A stretch of 64,000 nucleotides of DNA from JAWKIW01 sp046331175 (GCA_046331175.1 JAXLRI010000009.1:62001-126000), one strand, 5' to 3'; counted from the first letter of the stretch, positions 35,965-45,066 are shown. Notes: a model not told the origin generated them from the sequence alone. Numbers and translations are program-made.

Positions 35965-36804
35965 GTGAAGGACTTCGCCGGCCGCGTGGCCGCCATCACC
36001 GGAGCCGGCTCGGGCATCGGCCGAGCCCTCGCCGTCGACCTGTCGAAGCGGGGGTGCCACCTGGCCCTGGCCGACGTCGACGAGGAGGGCCTGGCCGAGA
36101 CGGTCGCGAAGTGCGAGGGCCGGGGCGTCAAGGTCACGTCGCGCCGCCTCGACGTGGCCGACCGCGACGACGTGTTCGCCTGGGCCGACGAGGTGGTCGC
36201 CGAGCACGGTGCCGTGCACCTCGTCGTCAACAACGCCGGCGTCGCCCTGGTGGCCACCGTCGAGCACATGTCCTACGACGACCTCGAGTGGCTCATGGGC
36301 GTCAACTTCTGGGGCGTCGTCCACGGCACCAAGGCGTTCCTCCCCCACCTCAAGCAGGCCGACCAGGGCCACATCGTGAACCTGTCGAGCGTGTTCGGCC
36401 TGGTGTCGATCCCGACGCAGTCGGCCTACAACGCCGCCAAGTTCGCGGTGCGGGGCTTCACCGACGCCCTGCGCATGGAGCTCGAGATCGAGGGCAGCAC
36501 CGTCTCTGCCACCACCATCCACCCCGGTGGCATCAAGACCAACATCGCCCGCCGGGCCCGGGTCGACATGAACGCCGCCGAGCTGTCGGCCGGCGTGGCC
36601 GAGATGCACGAGCAGTTCGACCGCATCGCCATGACCCGCCCCGAGAAGGCCGCCCGCCAGATCCTCGCCGCGGTCGAGCAGGACAAGCGGCGGGCCCTCA
36701 TCGGCCCCGATGCCTGGTTCTTCGACGTGCTGCCCCGCCTGCCCGTGCGCCTCTACCAGCGGGCCCTCGTGCGCGGCGCCCGCCGCCGCAACGCCAAGGC
36801 CTGA
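35965..36804 (+). CDS. Short-chain dehydrogenase/reductase of the monooxygenase cluster
   Basis: NAD(P)-dependent classical SDR of 279 aa. TGAGSGIG (13-20) binds cofactor, NNAG (about 88-91) follows, and the catalytic Ser and Tyr-x3-Lys are in NLSSVFG and SAYNAAKFA. The C-terminal segment VLPRLPVRLYQRALVRGARR is typical of SDRs linked to flavin monooxygenases. AGGGGGA precedes the GTG. Together with the monooxygenase it could interconvert an alcohol and ketone feeding Baeyer-Villiger oxidation (inference from order). Confidence 0.92.
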   Translation: MKDFAGRVAAITGAGSGIGRALAVDLSKRGCHLALADVDEEGLAETVAKCEGRGVKVTSRRLDVADRDDVFAWADEVVAEHGAVHLVVNNAGVALVATVEHMSYDDLEWLMGVNFWGVVHGTKAFLPHLKQADQGHIVNLSSVFGLVSIPTQSAYNAAKFAVRGFTDALRMELEIEGSTVSATTIHPGGIKTNIARRARVDMNAAELSAGVAEMHEQFDRIAMTRPEKAARQILAAVEQDKRRALIGPDAWFFDVLPRLPVRLYQRALVRGARRRNAKA

Positions 36805-36846
36805 CGACACCCGGACCGGCGGCGAGGCCGGCGGTCCCGACCGCGA

Positions 36847-38145
36847 TCAGGGCGCCCAGTGGCAGGTGCCCCGGCCGAGCTCCTTGGCGTCGAAGAGGGC
36901 GCGGTCGGCCCGGGCCAGCAACGGCTCCGCCCGGTCGTGGCCGACCACCGCACCGATCGACGCCCCCACCTGCACCACCTCGCCGTGCACGCCGACGGGG
37001 TCGGCCACCCGGTCGATGATCCGCGCCGCCAGCTCCGCCAGCTCGTCGCGGGTGCAGCCCGGGCAGATCACCCCGAACTCGTCACCGCCGAGCCGGGCGA
37101 CGATGTCGGTCGGCCGAACCGTCGCCTGCAGGCGGGCCGCCACCGTCCGCAGCACCTCGTCGCCGGCGGCGTGGCCGAGGCGGTCGTTGACCGGCTTGAA
37201 CCGGTCGAGGTCGACGTAGAGCACGCCGAGCTCGCGGCGGGGACCGTCCTCGTCGAACTCGGCCACCGCCCGGCGGTTGGGCAGGCCGGTGAGCGGGTCG
37301 CGAGTGGCGGCCCGCTCCAGGTCGCGCGTCTGGGTGCGCCAGCGGAGCACGAGCTCGATGAGCTGGGCGAGCAGGGCCATCGAGTACTGGTCGAGCTGGA
37401 CCGGCGGGCCGTCGGCGACCACCCACACGGTGATGAGCGCGATGACCTCGCCGTCGGCGCAGACCGGGCGGATCCACGCCCCGCCCAGCCCGGCCGCCGC
37501 CGCCACCCCGGCCAGGTCGCCGAGCAGGGCCAGGTCCTCGACGACCACGTCGGCGGCCGTCGCGCGCGCCGTCGCCCAGGGCCCGGCGTCACCCGACGCC
37601 TCGCCGGTGAGCCGCCGGTCGAGGTCGTGGCCGACGCGGCGGGAGACGCCGTCCTCGTCGACGAACGTGATCACCACCCGGGCGTGCTCGTTGCGGTGGT
37701 AGAGGACCTCGAGCATGTCCTCGAGGGCGGCGGGCGAGGCGTCGCCGGCGAGGAGGCGCTGCAACAGGTGCCGCAGCACGCGGGAGTCCTGCGTGGGCCG
37801 GGCGTGGACGAGCACCGCCTCGGGGTCGCCGGGGGGACCGATCACCCAGGCGGCCACGTCGCACTCGAGGCGGGAGCCGCCGGCGGTGGCGACCTCGAAG
37901 GGCGCCGAAGAGGGTGGCGGGAACCCGGTGTCGATGGCGAGCAGGGCCAGCAGTGCCCGCTCCTGGTCCTCGGCCGGGATGAGGTCGAGGACCGACCGCC
38001 CCAGCAGGTCGCCCGGCTGCCAGCCGAGCAGGCCGACGGCGGCGTTGGCCCACTGGACGGTGCCGGTCCGGTCGATGACCACCAGCGGGTCGTTGGCCGC
38101 CTCGAGCGCGGCCGCGGCCTGGGCGGGGTCGAGGGAGCCGGTCAC
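36847..38145 (-). CDS. PAS-GGDEF diguanylate cyclase
   Basis: Cytosolic protein of 432 aa: a PAS domain (about 10-118, PLVVIDRTGTVQWANAAVG), a GAF-like middle region (about 130-270) and a GGDEF domain (about 275-430). GGDEF is intact and preceded by an RPTD inhibitory site at the standard distance. It has the same architecture as the cyclase near 27 kb but low sequence similarity. The GTG has no Shine-Dalgarno; a GAGGAT box lies 6 nt upstream. The start overlaps the stop of a PPOX-like remnant by GTGA. Confidence 0.88.
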   Translation of the reverse strand: MTGSLDPAQAAAALEAANDPLVVIDRTGTVQWANAAVGLLGWQPGDLLGRSVLDLIPAEDQERALLALLAIDTGFPPPSSAPFEVATAGGSRLECDVAAWVIGPPGDPEAVLVHARPTQDSRVLRHLLQRLLAGDASPAALEDMLEVLYHRNEHARVVITFVDEDGVSRRVGHDLDRRLTGEASGDAGPWATARATAADVVVEDLALLGDLAGVAAAAGLGGAWIRPVCADGEVIALITVWVVADGPPVQLDQYSMALLAQLIELVLRWRTQTRDLERAATRDPLTGLPNRRAVAEFDEDGPRRELGVLYVDLDRFKPVNDRLGHAAGDEVLRTVAARLQATVRPTDIVARLGGDEFGVICPGCTRDELAELAARIIDRVADPVGVHGEVVQVGASIGAVVGHDRAEPLLARADRALFDAKELGRGTCHWAP

Positions 38146-38373
38146 CGGCCCATCCTCGCACCTCGCCGCGGTCCGGACCCCGGGGCCAGCGTCGATCGAT
38201 CGCCGTCCCACCACCAGACCGGGTGCATCAGCCGCGTGCGGGGGGGCGCCATCGGGACCCACGGTGGCGACGGTGGACCCCACGATCGCCTCCACGATCG
38301 GGCGGGCCACCTCGCGGATCTCGGGGAAGGAAACCGGCTCGCTGGCCATCGGCACAACCGAGATCTCGACCAT
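38142..38373 (-). pseudogene. PPOX-like (pyridoxamine 5'-phosphate oxidase family) remnant with homopolymer frameshift
   Basis: One minus-strand frame reads SFPEIREVARPIVEAIVGST then VATVGPDGAP, a typical start of a flavin-binding split-barrel protein. The homologous continuation RTRLMHPVWWWDGDR is found in the next frame. The switch lies at a run of seven C on the coding strand (plus-strand G run 38240-38246); six C would restore the frame. After DGD homology ends, and the frame stops at the diguanylate cyclase start. Even repaired it is only about half a domain, so it is a remnant. Confidence 0.55.
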
Positions 38374-38457
38374 CGGGGATGAGGAGGTCCGAACACCGCC
38401 CCGGGTATCTTGGGGTGCCCCTCGGCATCGGTGCCGGCGGGAAACGGAGGACTTCCC

Positions 38458-38853
38458 ATGCTGCTGGCCGACATCTCCCTGGGCGACATCTTGTGGTCGA
38501 TGATCGTCTTCTTCTTCTTCTTCATCTGGATCATGATCCTGTTCCAGGTGTTCGGTGACCTGTTCCGCGATCACGAGGAGTCCGGCGCCAAGAAGGTCCT
38601 GTGGGTGCTGTTCGTGATCATCACCCCGTTCCTCGGCGTGCTGATCTACCTGATCGTGCGCGGCCAGGGCATGGCCCAGCGCCAGCAGGCGGCGGCCGTC
38701 CAGGCCCAGAAGGACTTCAACGCCTACGTCCAGGACGTGGCCGGCTCGGGTGGCTCGGCGGCCGACCAGATCGCCAAGGCCAAGGAGCTGCTCGACAGCG
38801 GCGCCATCGACCAGGCCGAGTACGACCGCCTGAAGGCCAAGGCGCTGGGCTGA
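38458..38853 (+). CDS. PLDc_N/SHOCT small membrane protein
   Basis: A 131-aa protein with two transmembrane helices (about 10-33 and 46-68; the first with the run IVFFFFFIWIMILF) matching the phospholipase-D-nuclease N-terminal domain, which lacks any nuclease motif. A C-terminal SHOCT motif (about 101-130, AKAKELLDSGAIDQAEYDRL) is present. GGAGG precedes the ATG and a TATCTT -10 box is at 38405-38410. Such proteins are common in Actinobacteria; the SHOCT module is thought to mediate oligomerisation. Role unknown. Confidence 0.88.
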   Translation: MLLADISLGDILWSMIVFFFFFIWIMILFQVFGDLFRDHEESGAKKVLWVLFVIITPFLGVLIYLIVRGQGMAQRQQAAAVQAQKDFNAYVQDVAGSGGSAADQIAKAKELLDSGAIDQAEYDRLKAKALG

Positions 38854-38857
38854 CCCG

Positions 38858-38883
38858 GCGCCCCGGCGGCGCCGCCGGGGCGC
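38858..38883 (+). terminator. 26-nt perfect G+C palindrome after the SHOCT gene
   Basis: Half-site GCGCCCCGGCGGC with its exact inverse, beginning a few bases after the stop codon. First of two strong hairpins in tandem. Confidence 0.65.
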
Positions 38884-38900
38884 TCGCAGGCACGCCGCAC

Positions 38901-38930
38901 GGAGCCGGCCGGGACCTCCCGGCCGGCTCC
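38901..38930 (+). terminator. 14-bp stem hairpin before the next gene
   Basis: GGAGCCGGCCGGGA, 2-nt loop, exact inverse. With the preceding palindrome this isolates the SHOCT gene from the hydrolase gene downstream. Confidence 0.65.
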
Positions 38931-38969
38931 GGCGCGTCGGGCCCGGGGGCGCGGCGGCGTTGCGGCACG

Positions 38970-38975
38970 TAGCCT
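38970..38975 (+). promoter_or_regulatory. -10 box TAGCCT for leaderless hydrolase gene
   Basis: TAGCCT then 7 nt to the GTG. Confidence 0.6.
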
Positions 38976-38982
38976 CGTCGTC

Positions 38983-39714
38983 GTGCCCGTCGTCCTGGTC
39001 CACGGGGTCCCCGACACGCCGCGCGTGTGGGATCCCCTCCGTGCCGCCCTCGATCGCGACGACGTCGTGGCCCTGCGCCTCCCGGGCTTCGGCGACGACC
39101 GCCCCGCGGGGTTCGCCGCCACAAAGGAGGCCTACCTCGACTGGCTGCTGGCCCGGCTGGCCGAGCTGGCCGCCGCCGGCCCGGTCGACCTGGTCGGCCA
39201 CGACTGGGGCTCGATCCTCACCCTGCGGGTGGCGTCGCTCGGGCCCGCCGGCCTGCGGTCGTGGGCGGCGGGCAACGGGCCCATCGACCCCGAGTACACG
39301 TGGCACGACACCGCCCAGCTCTGGCAGACCCCCGAGGTCGGCGAGCAGGTGATGCGCGACCTCATCACGCCCGAGGTCATGGCCCCGATGTTCGAAGCCG
39401 AGGGGTGGTCGCCCGAGGCCGCCGCCGCGGCGGCCGCCGACATCGACGACACCATGAAGGGCTGCATCCTCGACCTGTACCGGTCGGCGATCGACGTGGG
39501 GGCCGAGTGGGGTCCCGGCCTCGACGACGTGACCACCCCCGGGCTGCTGCTGTGGGGCACGAGCGACGGCTACGTGCCCGTCGAGTCGGGCGAGCGGATC
39601 GCCGCCCGCACCGGGGCCCGGTTCGTCCCCCTCGACGCCACGCACTGGTGGCCGGTCCAGCGGGCCGACGCGGTCGCCGCCGAGCTGGCCGCCTTCTGGT
39701 CGACCCTCGACTGA
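38983..39714 (+). CDS. Alpha/beta hydrolase with Asp nucleophile (epoxide hydrolase/dehalogenase-like)
   Basis: A 243-aa cytosolic alpha/beta hydrolase. The oxyanion motif is HGVPDTPRVW and the nucleophile elbow is GHDWGS, with Asp instead of Ser, as in epoxide hydrolases and haloalkane dehalogenases. LLLWGTSDGYVP provides the acid and DATHWWPVQRAD the His. The cap region is short and Ala-rich. The leaderless GTG start directly opens on strand 1 (VPVVLVHG), slightly shorter than most relatives. The natural substrate is not readable. Confidence 0.88.
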   Translation: MPVVLVHGVPDTPRVWDPLRAALDRDDVVALRLPGFGDDRPAGFAATKEAYLDWLLARLAELAAAGPVDLVGHDWGSILTLRVASLGPAGLRSWAAGNGPIDPEYTWHDTAQLWQTPEVGEQVMRDLITPEVMAPMFEAEGWSPEAAAAAAADIDDTMKGCILDLYRSAIDVGAEWGPGLDDVTTPGLLLWGTSDGYVPVESGERIAARTGARFVPLDATHWWPVQRADAVAAELAAFWSTLD

Positions 39715-39820
39715 TCGGCGGCCGGCGCCTCCGCGCGACCGATCGGCGGGCGGCCGCGCGCCACGGGCCGCGGACAGCGCCCGGGCGTCCGGCGCCTCGC
39801 CGGTGTGGTTGGCTTCGACC

Positions 39821-41038
39821 ATGGAGACGGCCGCCCCGCACCTCGACCTGTTCGACCCCGCCCTCAACGCCGACCCGTTCCCGGTGTGGGACGAGCTGCG
39901 GGCCATCGATCCGGTGTGGCGGTGGGAGGACGCCGACGGCTGGGTGGTCACCGGCCTGGCCGAGCTCGAGGCCGTGCTGCGCGACCCCCGCTTCTCCCCC
40001 AGCCGCCGCTACTGGAGCGCCTACGAGCCGCCCGAGCCGGTGGCCGAGTCGCGGGGCTGGGCGCGGCTCGAGGACCACGCCCTGTTCCACGTCACCACCG
40101 CCGACCACACGCGCCTGCGCCGACTGGTCACCAAGGCGTTCACGCCCCAGGGCATCCAGACCCAGCAGCCCTTCACCCAGGCGCTGGTCGACCGGCTGAT
40201 CGACGGCTGGGAGCCCGGGTCGCACCACGACCTCGCCCAGGAGGTCTCCTACGCGGTGCCGTCGCGCGTGATCGCCAACCTGCTCGGCCTGCGCGACGCC
40301 GACGCCCAGCGCTTCGTCGACCTGGCCGAGGACTTCCTGTCGATCGTCGACCCGATGGTCACACCCGAGGCCGCCGCCCGCGCCGACGACGCCATCGAGG
40401 AGGTGGCGGTCCTGCTGGCCGACGAGCTGGCCGCCCGCGAGGCCATGCCGGTCGACGAGCGGCCCGACGACCTGCTGGCCCGCCTCGTCGCCGCCGAGGA
40501 CGAGGGCGATCGCCTCACCCACGCCGAGATGGAGGCGCTCGTCATCTCGCTGGTCTTCGCCGGCACCGACACCACCGCCAACCAGATCAGCCACGGGATG
40601 ATCGCCCTGCTGCGCAACTCCGACCAGCGCGACCGGCTGGTGGCCGACCCCTCGCTGCTCGAGGTGGCCGTCGAGGAGGTCCTGCGCTTCGGCCCGCCCG
40701 GCAAGGCCATGCCCCACTTCGCCGTCGAGGACGTCGAGCTGGGCGGTCACCTCGTCCGCAAGGGCCAGCCGGTCTTCTTCGTGATGGGTGGCGCCAACCG
40801 CGACCCCCGCGCCGTCGCCGACCCCAACACCTTCGACCTCACCCGTGACAACGCGGCGATGGTGCCCTTCGGCATCGGGGCGCACTACTGCCTCGGGGCC
40901 GCGCTGGCTCGGCTGGAGCTGCGGACGGTCATCGGCACGCTGGTGGCACGCTTCCCCGCCATGGCGTTGGCCGGCGAGCCCGAGCTGGGCATGCACGTCA
41001 TCATGCGCCCGGTGCTGCACCTGCCCGTCGTGGTCTGA
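39821..41038 (+). CDS. Cytochrome P450
   Basis: Soluble bacterial class I P450 of 405 aa. The I-helix reads FAGTDTTANQI, the ExxR motif is in VEEVLRFGPP, and the heme loop is FGIGAHYCLGAALAR with the thiolate Cys near 357. Substrate-recognition regions resemble CYP families acting on lipids or terpenoids, but assignment is not possible. No ferredoxin gene is adjacent. The ATG was chosen over an upstream GTG in frame because TTGGCT lies 6 nt before it and the product then starts like other P450s. Confidence 0.92.
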   Translation: METAAPHLDLFDPALNADPFPVWDELRAIDPVWRWEDADGWVVTGLAELEAVLRDPRFSPSRRYWSAYEPPEPVAESRGWARLEDHALFHVTTADHTRLRRLVTKAFTPQGIQTQQPFTQALVDRLIDGWEPGSHHDLAQEVSYAVPSRVIANLLGLRDADAQRFVDLAEDFLSIVDPMVTPEAAARADDAIEEVAVLLADELAAREAMPVDERPDDLLARLVAAEDEGDRLTHAEMEALVISLVFAGTDTTANQISHGMIALLRNSDQRDRLVADPSLLEVAVEEVLRFGPPGKAMPHFAVEDVELGGHLVRKGQPVFFVMGGANRDPRAVADPNTFDLTRDNAAMVPFGIGAHYCLGAALARLELRTVIGTLVARFPAMALAGEPELGMHVIMRPVLHLPVVV

Positions 41039-41101
41039 GCTGCCGTCGCGCCACACCGGCGCCACACCGGCGGCGACCGACCGCGTGCCAGGTCGGGCCG
41101 G

Positions 41102-41107
41102 TAGCGT
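41102..41107 (+). promoter_or_regulatory. -10 box TAGCGT for leaderless secreted-protein gene
   Basis: TAGCGT then 7 nt to the GTG. Confidence 0.6.
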
Positions 41108-41114
41108 GCGGGCC

Positions 41115-42965
41115 GTGCGGATCGGGGGACCACGACGACGCGCGCTCGGCGCGCTGGTGCTGGCGACCGTCGCCCTGTTGGTGCCGACGGCCCTGACCGG
41201 CGCGTCAGCCGCCCCGAGCGGCACCACCGCATCGGCATCGGCATCGATCGACGCGGCCGCCGCCACGGCTGGCGGCCGCCGCGGTGCGACGGCGGGGGCC
41301 ACCGGTGTCGTGCCGACCGACATCGTCGACCGCTACCTCACGCGGAAGCCGTCCCTCGGCCCGGTGCGCATCGCCCAGATCGCCGGCTCGTCGAACAGCA
41401 CCAAGCTGCTGGCGGCCACGCTCCAGGGGATCGTCAACCGCACCTCGGCGCGGCTGTACCTCGTCGGCATGCGCGACGCCGGCGAGGACCAGCAGTGGAT
41501 CGACGACTACGTCGCCCGCAGCCTGGTGACGGTGTCGGCCACCGGTGACCTGGGGGCCGCCCTCGACGCCTACAAGGCCGAGGTGGCCGGCTACGTGGTG
41601 GCGAGCGAGGCCGAGCCGTGGACGATCAACACCGCGACCACCGCGGCGGCGGCCCTCGGCGGCGTGGTGGCCACGCCCGACCAGATCGCCGGCCTCGAGA
41701 GCCGCGGCATCCACCAGCTCGACGACCACCGCGGCCGCTGGACCGACGCCGCCACCGCCTACGAGGCCACCGCCGCGACCTACCGGGCGCAGCTGCCGTA
41801 CCAGGGCCTCGCCATCCAGCAGCCCGACCGGCACCAGCCCCGCGACCTCCTGGTGCAGCAGGGCGTGATGGCCGTCTACACCCGCCCGTCGCAGTCCGAC
41901 TACGACCGGGTGTACGCGCTCTTCGACGGGCTGCCGACCGACCACCCCGTCTACGGCTACGTGGCCGACAACGGCACCGAGGAGGTGCAGGCGGTGGCCC
42001 GGCTGTCGCAGGCCGGCCGGTTCCTCGTCGCCACCGACACAACCGACAACCTCTCGTTCCACATCGCGGTGGGCGCCTCGACCCCGCGGGCCACGGCCAC
42101 CGCGCCCACCCCACCGACGACGCCGTGCACCAGCGATCAGGTGAACGTGGTCCTGTCGGTCTCCGACGGCGACAACCTCGTCATCCCCGAGGGGCGGTAC
42201 CCGACGCCGTCGCGCTGGAACAGCCCCCGCCGGGGCGAGCTGGCCCTCGGGTGGAGCATCGGCGAGAGCGCGGCGGTGCTCATGCCGTCGATCTGGGACC
42301 GCTTCGCGTCGACCACCACCAGCCGCGACGAGATCGTCGGGATGATGGGCATCGGCTACGCGTACACGTCGCTGATGCCAAACGGAGCGACGTACTTCGC
42401 CGACAGCTTCCGCCTCGACGCCGTGCTCGGCCTGCGCACCCACTGGACGCTCGACGCGCTGCTCGGGACGCCCGACGCCGCCGGCTGGGCCCTCGTGCAC
42501 CAGGGGGCGGCGACCGCCGGCAGCCAGCCCGAGGGGTTCCTCATGGACTACCTCGACTTCGGCGGGCCGTCACCGTTCCACACCCCCGACGGCGTTCCGG
42601 TGCTGAAGTCCCGCCAGGGCGCCTACGAGGACGGGCCGACCGAGCTGGCCGCCCAGATCTCGGCGCTGGCCGCCCTGCCCGCGTCGCAGCGGCCGATCGT
42701 CACCTTCTACGCGGTGACGGCGTGGAACGCACCGCTCGACCAGCTGGTCGACCTCCTCGCCCCGCTGGAGGCGCAGGGCGTGCGCTTCCTGACCCCGGCC
42801 GAGGCCCTGGCGTGCGTGCCGGACCCGCCGACGACCACCACGACCACCACCGCCGCGCCGACCACCACGGCACCCGGCCCGACGACGACCACGGCCGGCC
42901 CGGGCACCGGGGCGCTGCCGGTGACCACCAGCGCCGGCAGCGTGACGCCCGCCTTCACCGGCTGA
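41115..42965 (+). CDS. Secreted GxGYxYP-domain protein with VTPAFTG tail
   Basis: Predicted extracellular protein of 616 aa. A basic N-terminus and hydrophobic segment (about 9-32) form the signal. The first half (about 75-330) has an N-terminal domain typical of the family, and the second contains the GxGYxYP block: VVLSVSDGDNLVIPEGRY, ELALGWSIGESAAVLMPS and MMGIGYAYTSLMPN. These proteins are associated with polysaccharide utilisation in other bacteria; the reaction is unknown. A Thr/Pro/Ala linker of about 45 residues ends in SAGSVTPAFTG at the stop, as in the glycoside hydrolase near 17 kb. Confidence 0.82.
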   Translation: MRIGGPRRRALGALVLATVALLVPTALTGASAAPSGTTASASASIDAAAATAGGRRGATAGATGVVPTDIVDRYLTRKPSLGPVRIAQIAGSSNSTKLLAATLQGIVNRTSARLYLVGMRDAGEDQQWIDDYVARSLVTVSATGDLGAALDAYKAEVAGYVVASEAEPWTINTATTAAAALGGVVATPDQIAGLESRGIHQLDDHRGRWTDAATAYEATAATYRAQLPYQGLAIQQPDRHQPRDLLVQQGVMAVYTRPSQSDYDRVYALFDGLPTDHPVYGYVADNGTEEVQAVARLSQAGRFLVATDTTDNLSFHIAVGASTPRATATAPTPPTTPCTSDQVNVVLSVSDGDNLVIPEGRYPTPSRWNSPRRGELALGWSIGESAAVLMPSIWDRFASTTTSRDEIVGMMGIGYAYTSLMPNGATYFADSFRLDAVLGLRTHWTLDALLGTPDAAGWALVHQGAATAGSQPEGFLMDYLDFGGPSPFHTPDGVPVLKSRQGAYEDGPTELAAQISALAALPASQRPIVTFYAVTAWNAPLDQLVDLLAPLEAQGVRFLTPAEALACVPDPPTTTTTTTAAPTTTAPGPTTTTAGPGTGALPVTTSAGSVTPAFTG

Positions 42966-43222
42966 CGCCCACCCGGCCGGCCCTCCGACAGGGACCGGCA
43001 CCCGTTCGACCGGTCCGACGCCGTCCGAGACCCCGCCCGGCCGGCACCGGCACCGGCGCCTCCGGGGCGGTGACCCCGCGGATCCGACCCCGCCCCGCAC
43101 CCCGGACGGGGCACCCGATGCGCTAGAAACCTGCGGTCCGCCCACGGAGGTCCCGCCCAGCCCGGCGGGACGACCGGTCGCTCCGCCGGACGACACGGCG
43201 GACGCGCGACCAGGGAGGGCCG

Positions 43223-45010
43223 ATGGCGCCGAAGGAGCACACGGACGAAGGCGGCCGCTCGGCCGCTCGCGGGCGACGAGGGCGCAACCGAGGCACGAGC
43301 GCGGGACGGCCGGCCGCCGCGTGGGGGCTGGTGGCCGCCGGCGCGCTGCTGGCCGTCGCCTGCAGCAGCGGCGGCTCGTCGTCGCCGGCGACCACGGCCG
43401 CCGGTGGCCGCACCGGCACGACCGGCGCCGGCACCACCGGGACCACCGGACCGGCCAAGGCCACCCAGAGCGTGGCGTCGTCGAACCTGCCCGACTCCAT
43501 CAAGGCCGTGATGAGCAAGCCCCGGTACTCGGGCGCCACGTGGAGCCTGCTCGTGCGCGACGTGGAGACGGGTGAGATCACCTATCCGCTGAACGCCGAG
43601 CAGATGTCGCTCACCGGGTCGACCCGCAAGCTGTTCTCCGTCGGGACCGCGCTCAACCAGCTGGGGGCCGACCACCGCGAGATCACCCCCGTCTACCGGA
43701 CCGGCTCGGTGGACGGCGGAACGCTGAACGGCAACCTCGTGCTGGTGGCGTCGGGCGACCTGACCTTCGGCGGCCGTCGCATCGACGCCGACACCGTGGC
43801 CGTGACCGACTTCGACCACAACGACGCCAACGGCCTCGGCACCGCCGAGCTGACGCCGCAGGACCCGCTCTACGCGCTGAACGACCTGGCCGCCCAGGTG
43901 AAGGCGGCGGGCATCACCTCGGTCTCGGGTGACGTGGTGGTCGACGACCGGCTGTTCCAGGCCTACCGGGTGCCCAACGGCAACCTGCTCATCAGCCCGA
44001 TGCTGGTCAACGAGAACATGGTCGACGTCACCGTGACGCCCACCCAGCCGGGGCAGTCCGCCGCCATGGCCTATCGGCCCCAGACCGGGGCGTTCAGCGT
44101 GAACAGCACGGTGGAGACCGGGGCCGCCGGGTCGAAGGACGACGTGAAGCTGTCGGACAAGGGCAGCATCGGGTGCATCGGCACCCCGGGCTGCTCGGGC
44201 ACGATCAGCGGTTCGCTGCCGCAGGGCTACGTGGCGCCGCTCAGCTCGTCGCCCGACCTGGTGCGCACGTTCCGCGTGGAAGATCCGCCGTCGTTCGCCC
44301 GGACCGCCTTCATCGAGGCGCTGCAGCGGCAGGGCATCACGGTGACAGCCACGCCGGTGGCGCCGAACCCGTCGGCCTCGCTCCCACCGGCGTCGAGCTA
44401 CACCGACCAGACCAAGGTGGGGTCGTTCACCTCGCCGCCGTACGCCCAGGACGCCAAGCTGATCCTGAAGGTCAGCCTGAACCTCGGCGCCAACCTGTCG
44501 CTGAGCCTGTTCGGCGTGGACAAGGGTCAGACCACCATCCAGGGCGCGCTGGGCGCCGAGCGCCAGACGCTCATCGACCAGTACCGCGTGCCACCCGACC
44601 AGTTCGACTTCCCGACCAACGGCAGCGGCACGCCCGACAGCCAGGCGTCGCCCACCGCGCTTGTGCAGCTGCTGACCCAGATGGCCAAGAGCCCGGTGGC
44701 CCAGCCGTACCAGGCGGCCCTGCCGGTGCTGGGCGTGGACGGGTCGCTGGCCACGGCCGGGACCACGCTCCCCGGCAAGGGCCACGTCTTCGCCAAGCCG
44801 GGCACGACGATCATGCCGGGGGCCGACGGCGAGACGCTCGAGCTGAAGGCGCAGAACCTGGCCGGCTACATCGAGACCAAGAGCGGCCGGAAGGTCGCCT
44901 ATGCGCTGATGGTCAACGACGCCGGGCCGGTCACCGACCTCGCCACCGACGTCGGGGGCGTGTTCGAGGACGAGGCCACGATCTCGTCGATCATCTACGA
45001 GAACCTGTAG
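43223..45010 (+). CDS. D-Ala-D-Ala carboxypeptidase/endopeptidase, PBP4 (S13) type lipoprotein
   Basis: Cell-wall peptidase of 595 aa removing or cleaving peptidoglycan cross-link peptides outside the membrane. The N-terminus is basic, with a hydrophobic segment and lipobox LAVAC (Cys47), then a Gly/Thr-rich linker to about 80. The acyl-serine motif STRK (Ser133, Lys136) and an SLN motif in KVSLNLGANLS are present. The third motif reads KPGT where KTGT is usual. AGGGAGGG precedes the ATG, and TAGAAA at 43127 may be the -10 box of a roughly 85-nt leader. Confidence 0.85.
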   Translation: MAPKEHTDEGGRSAARGRRGRNRGTSAGRPAAAWGLVAAGALLAVACSSGGSSSPATTAAGGRTGTTGAGTTGTTGPAKATQSVASSNLPDSIKAVMSKPRYSGATWSLLVRDVETGEITYPLNAEQMSLTGSTRKLFSVGTALNQLGADHREITPVYRTGSVDGGTLNGNLVLVASGDLTFGGRRIDADTVAVTDFDHNDANGLGTAELTPQDPLYALNDLAAQVKAAGITSVSGDVVVDDRLFQAYRVPNGNLLISPMLVNENMVDVTVTPTQPGQSAAMAYRPQTGAFSVNSTVETGAAGSKDDVKLSDKGSIGCIGTPGCSGTISGSLPQGYVAPLSSSPDLVRTFRVEDPPSFARTAFIEALQRQGITVTATPVAPNPSASLPPASSYTDQTKVGSFTSPPYAQDAKLILKVSLNLGANLSLSLFGVDKGQTTIQGALGAERQTLIDQYRVPPDQFDFPTNGSGTPDSQASPTALVQLLTQMAKSPVAQPYQAALPVLGVDGSLATAGTTLPGKGHVFAKPGTTIMPGADGETLELKAQNLAGYIETKSGRKVAYALMVNDAGPVTDLATDVGGVFEDEATISSIIYENL

Positions 45011-45066
45011 CGGCGAGCGGCGCGACGACGTCTCCCGCCGTCCCGCCATCCCGCAGGCTCAGCCCA

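Noticed and set aside
36847..39951. A 1034-codon minus-strand frame upstream of the third GGDEF gene
   Set aside because: The upstream part is antisense to the SHOCT, hydrolase and P450 genes; the GGDEF protein is complete from its own leaderless start.
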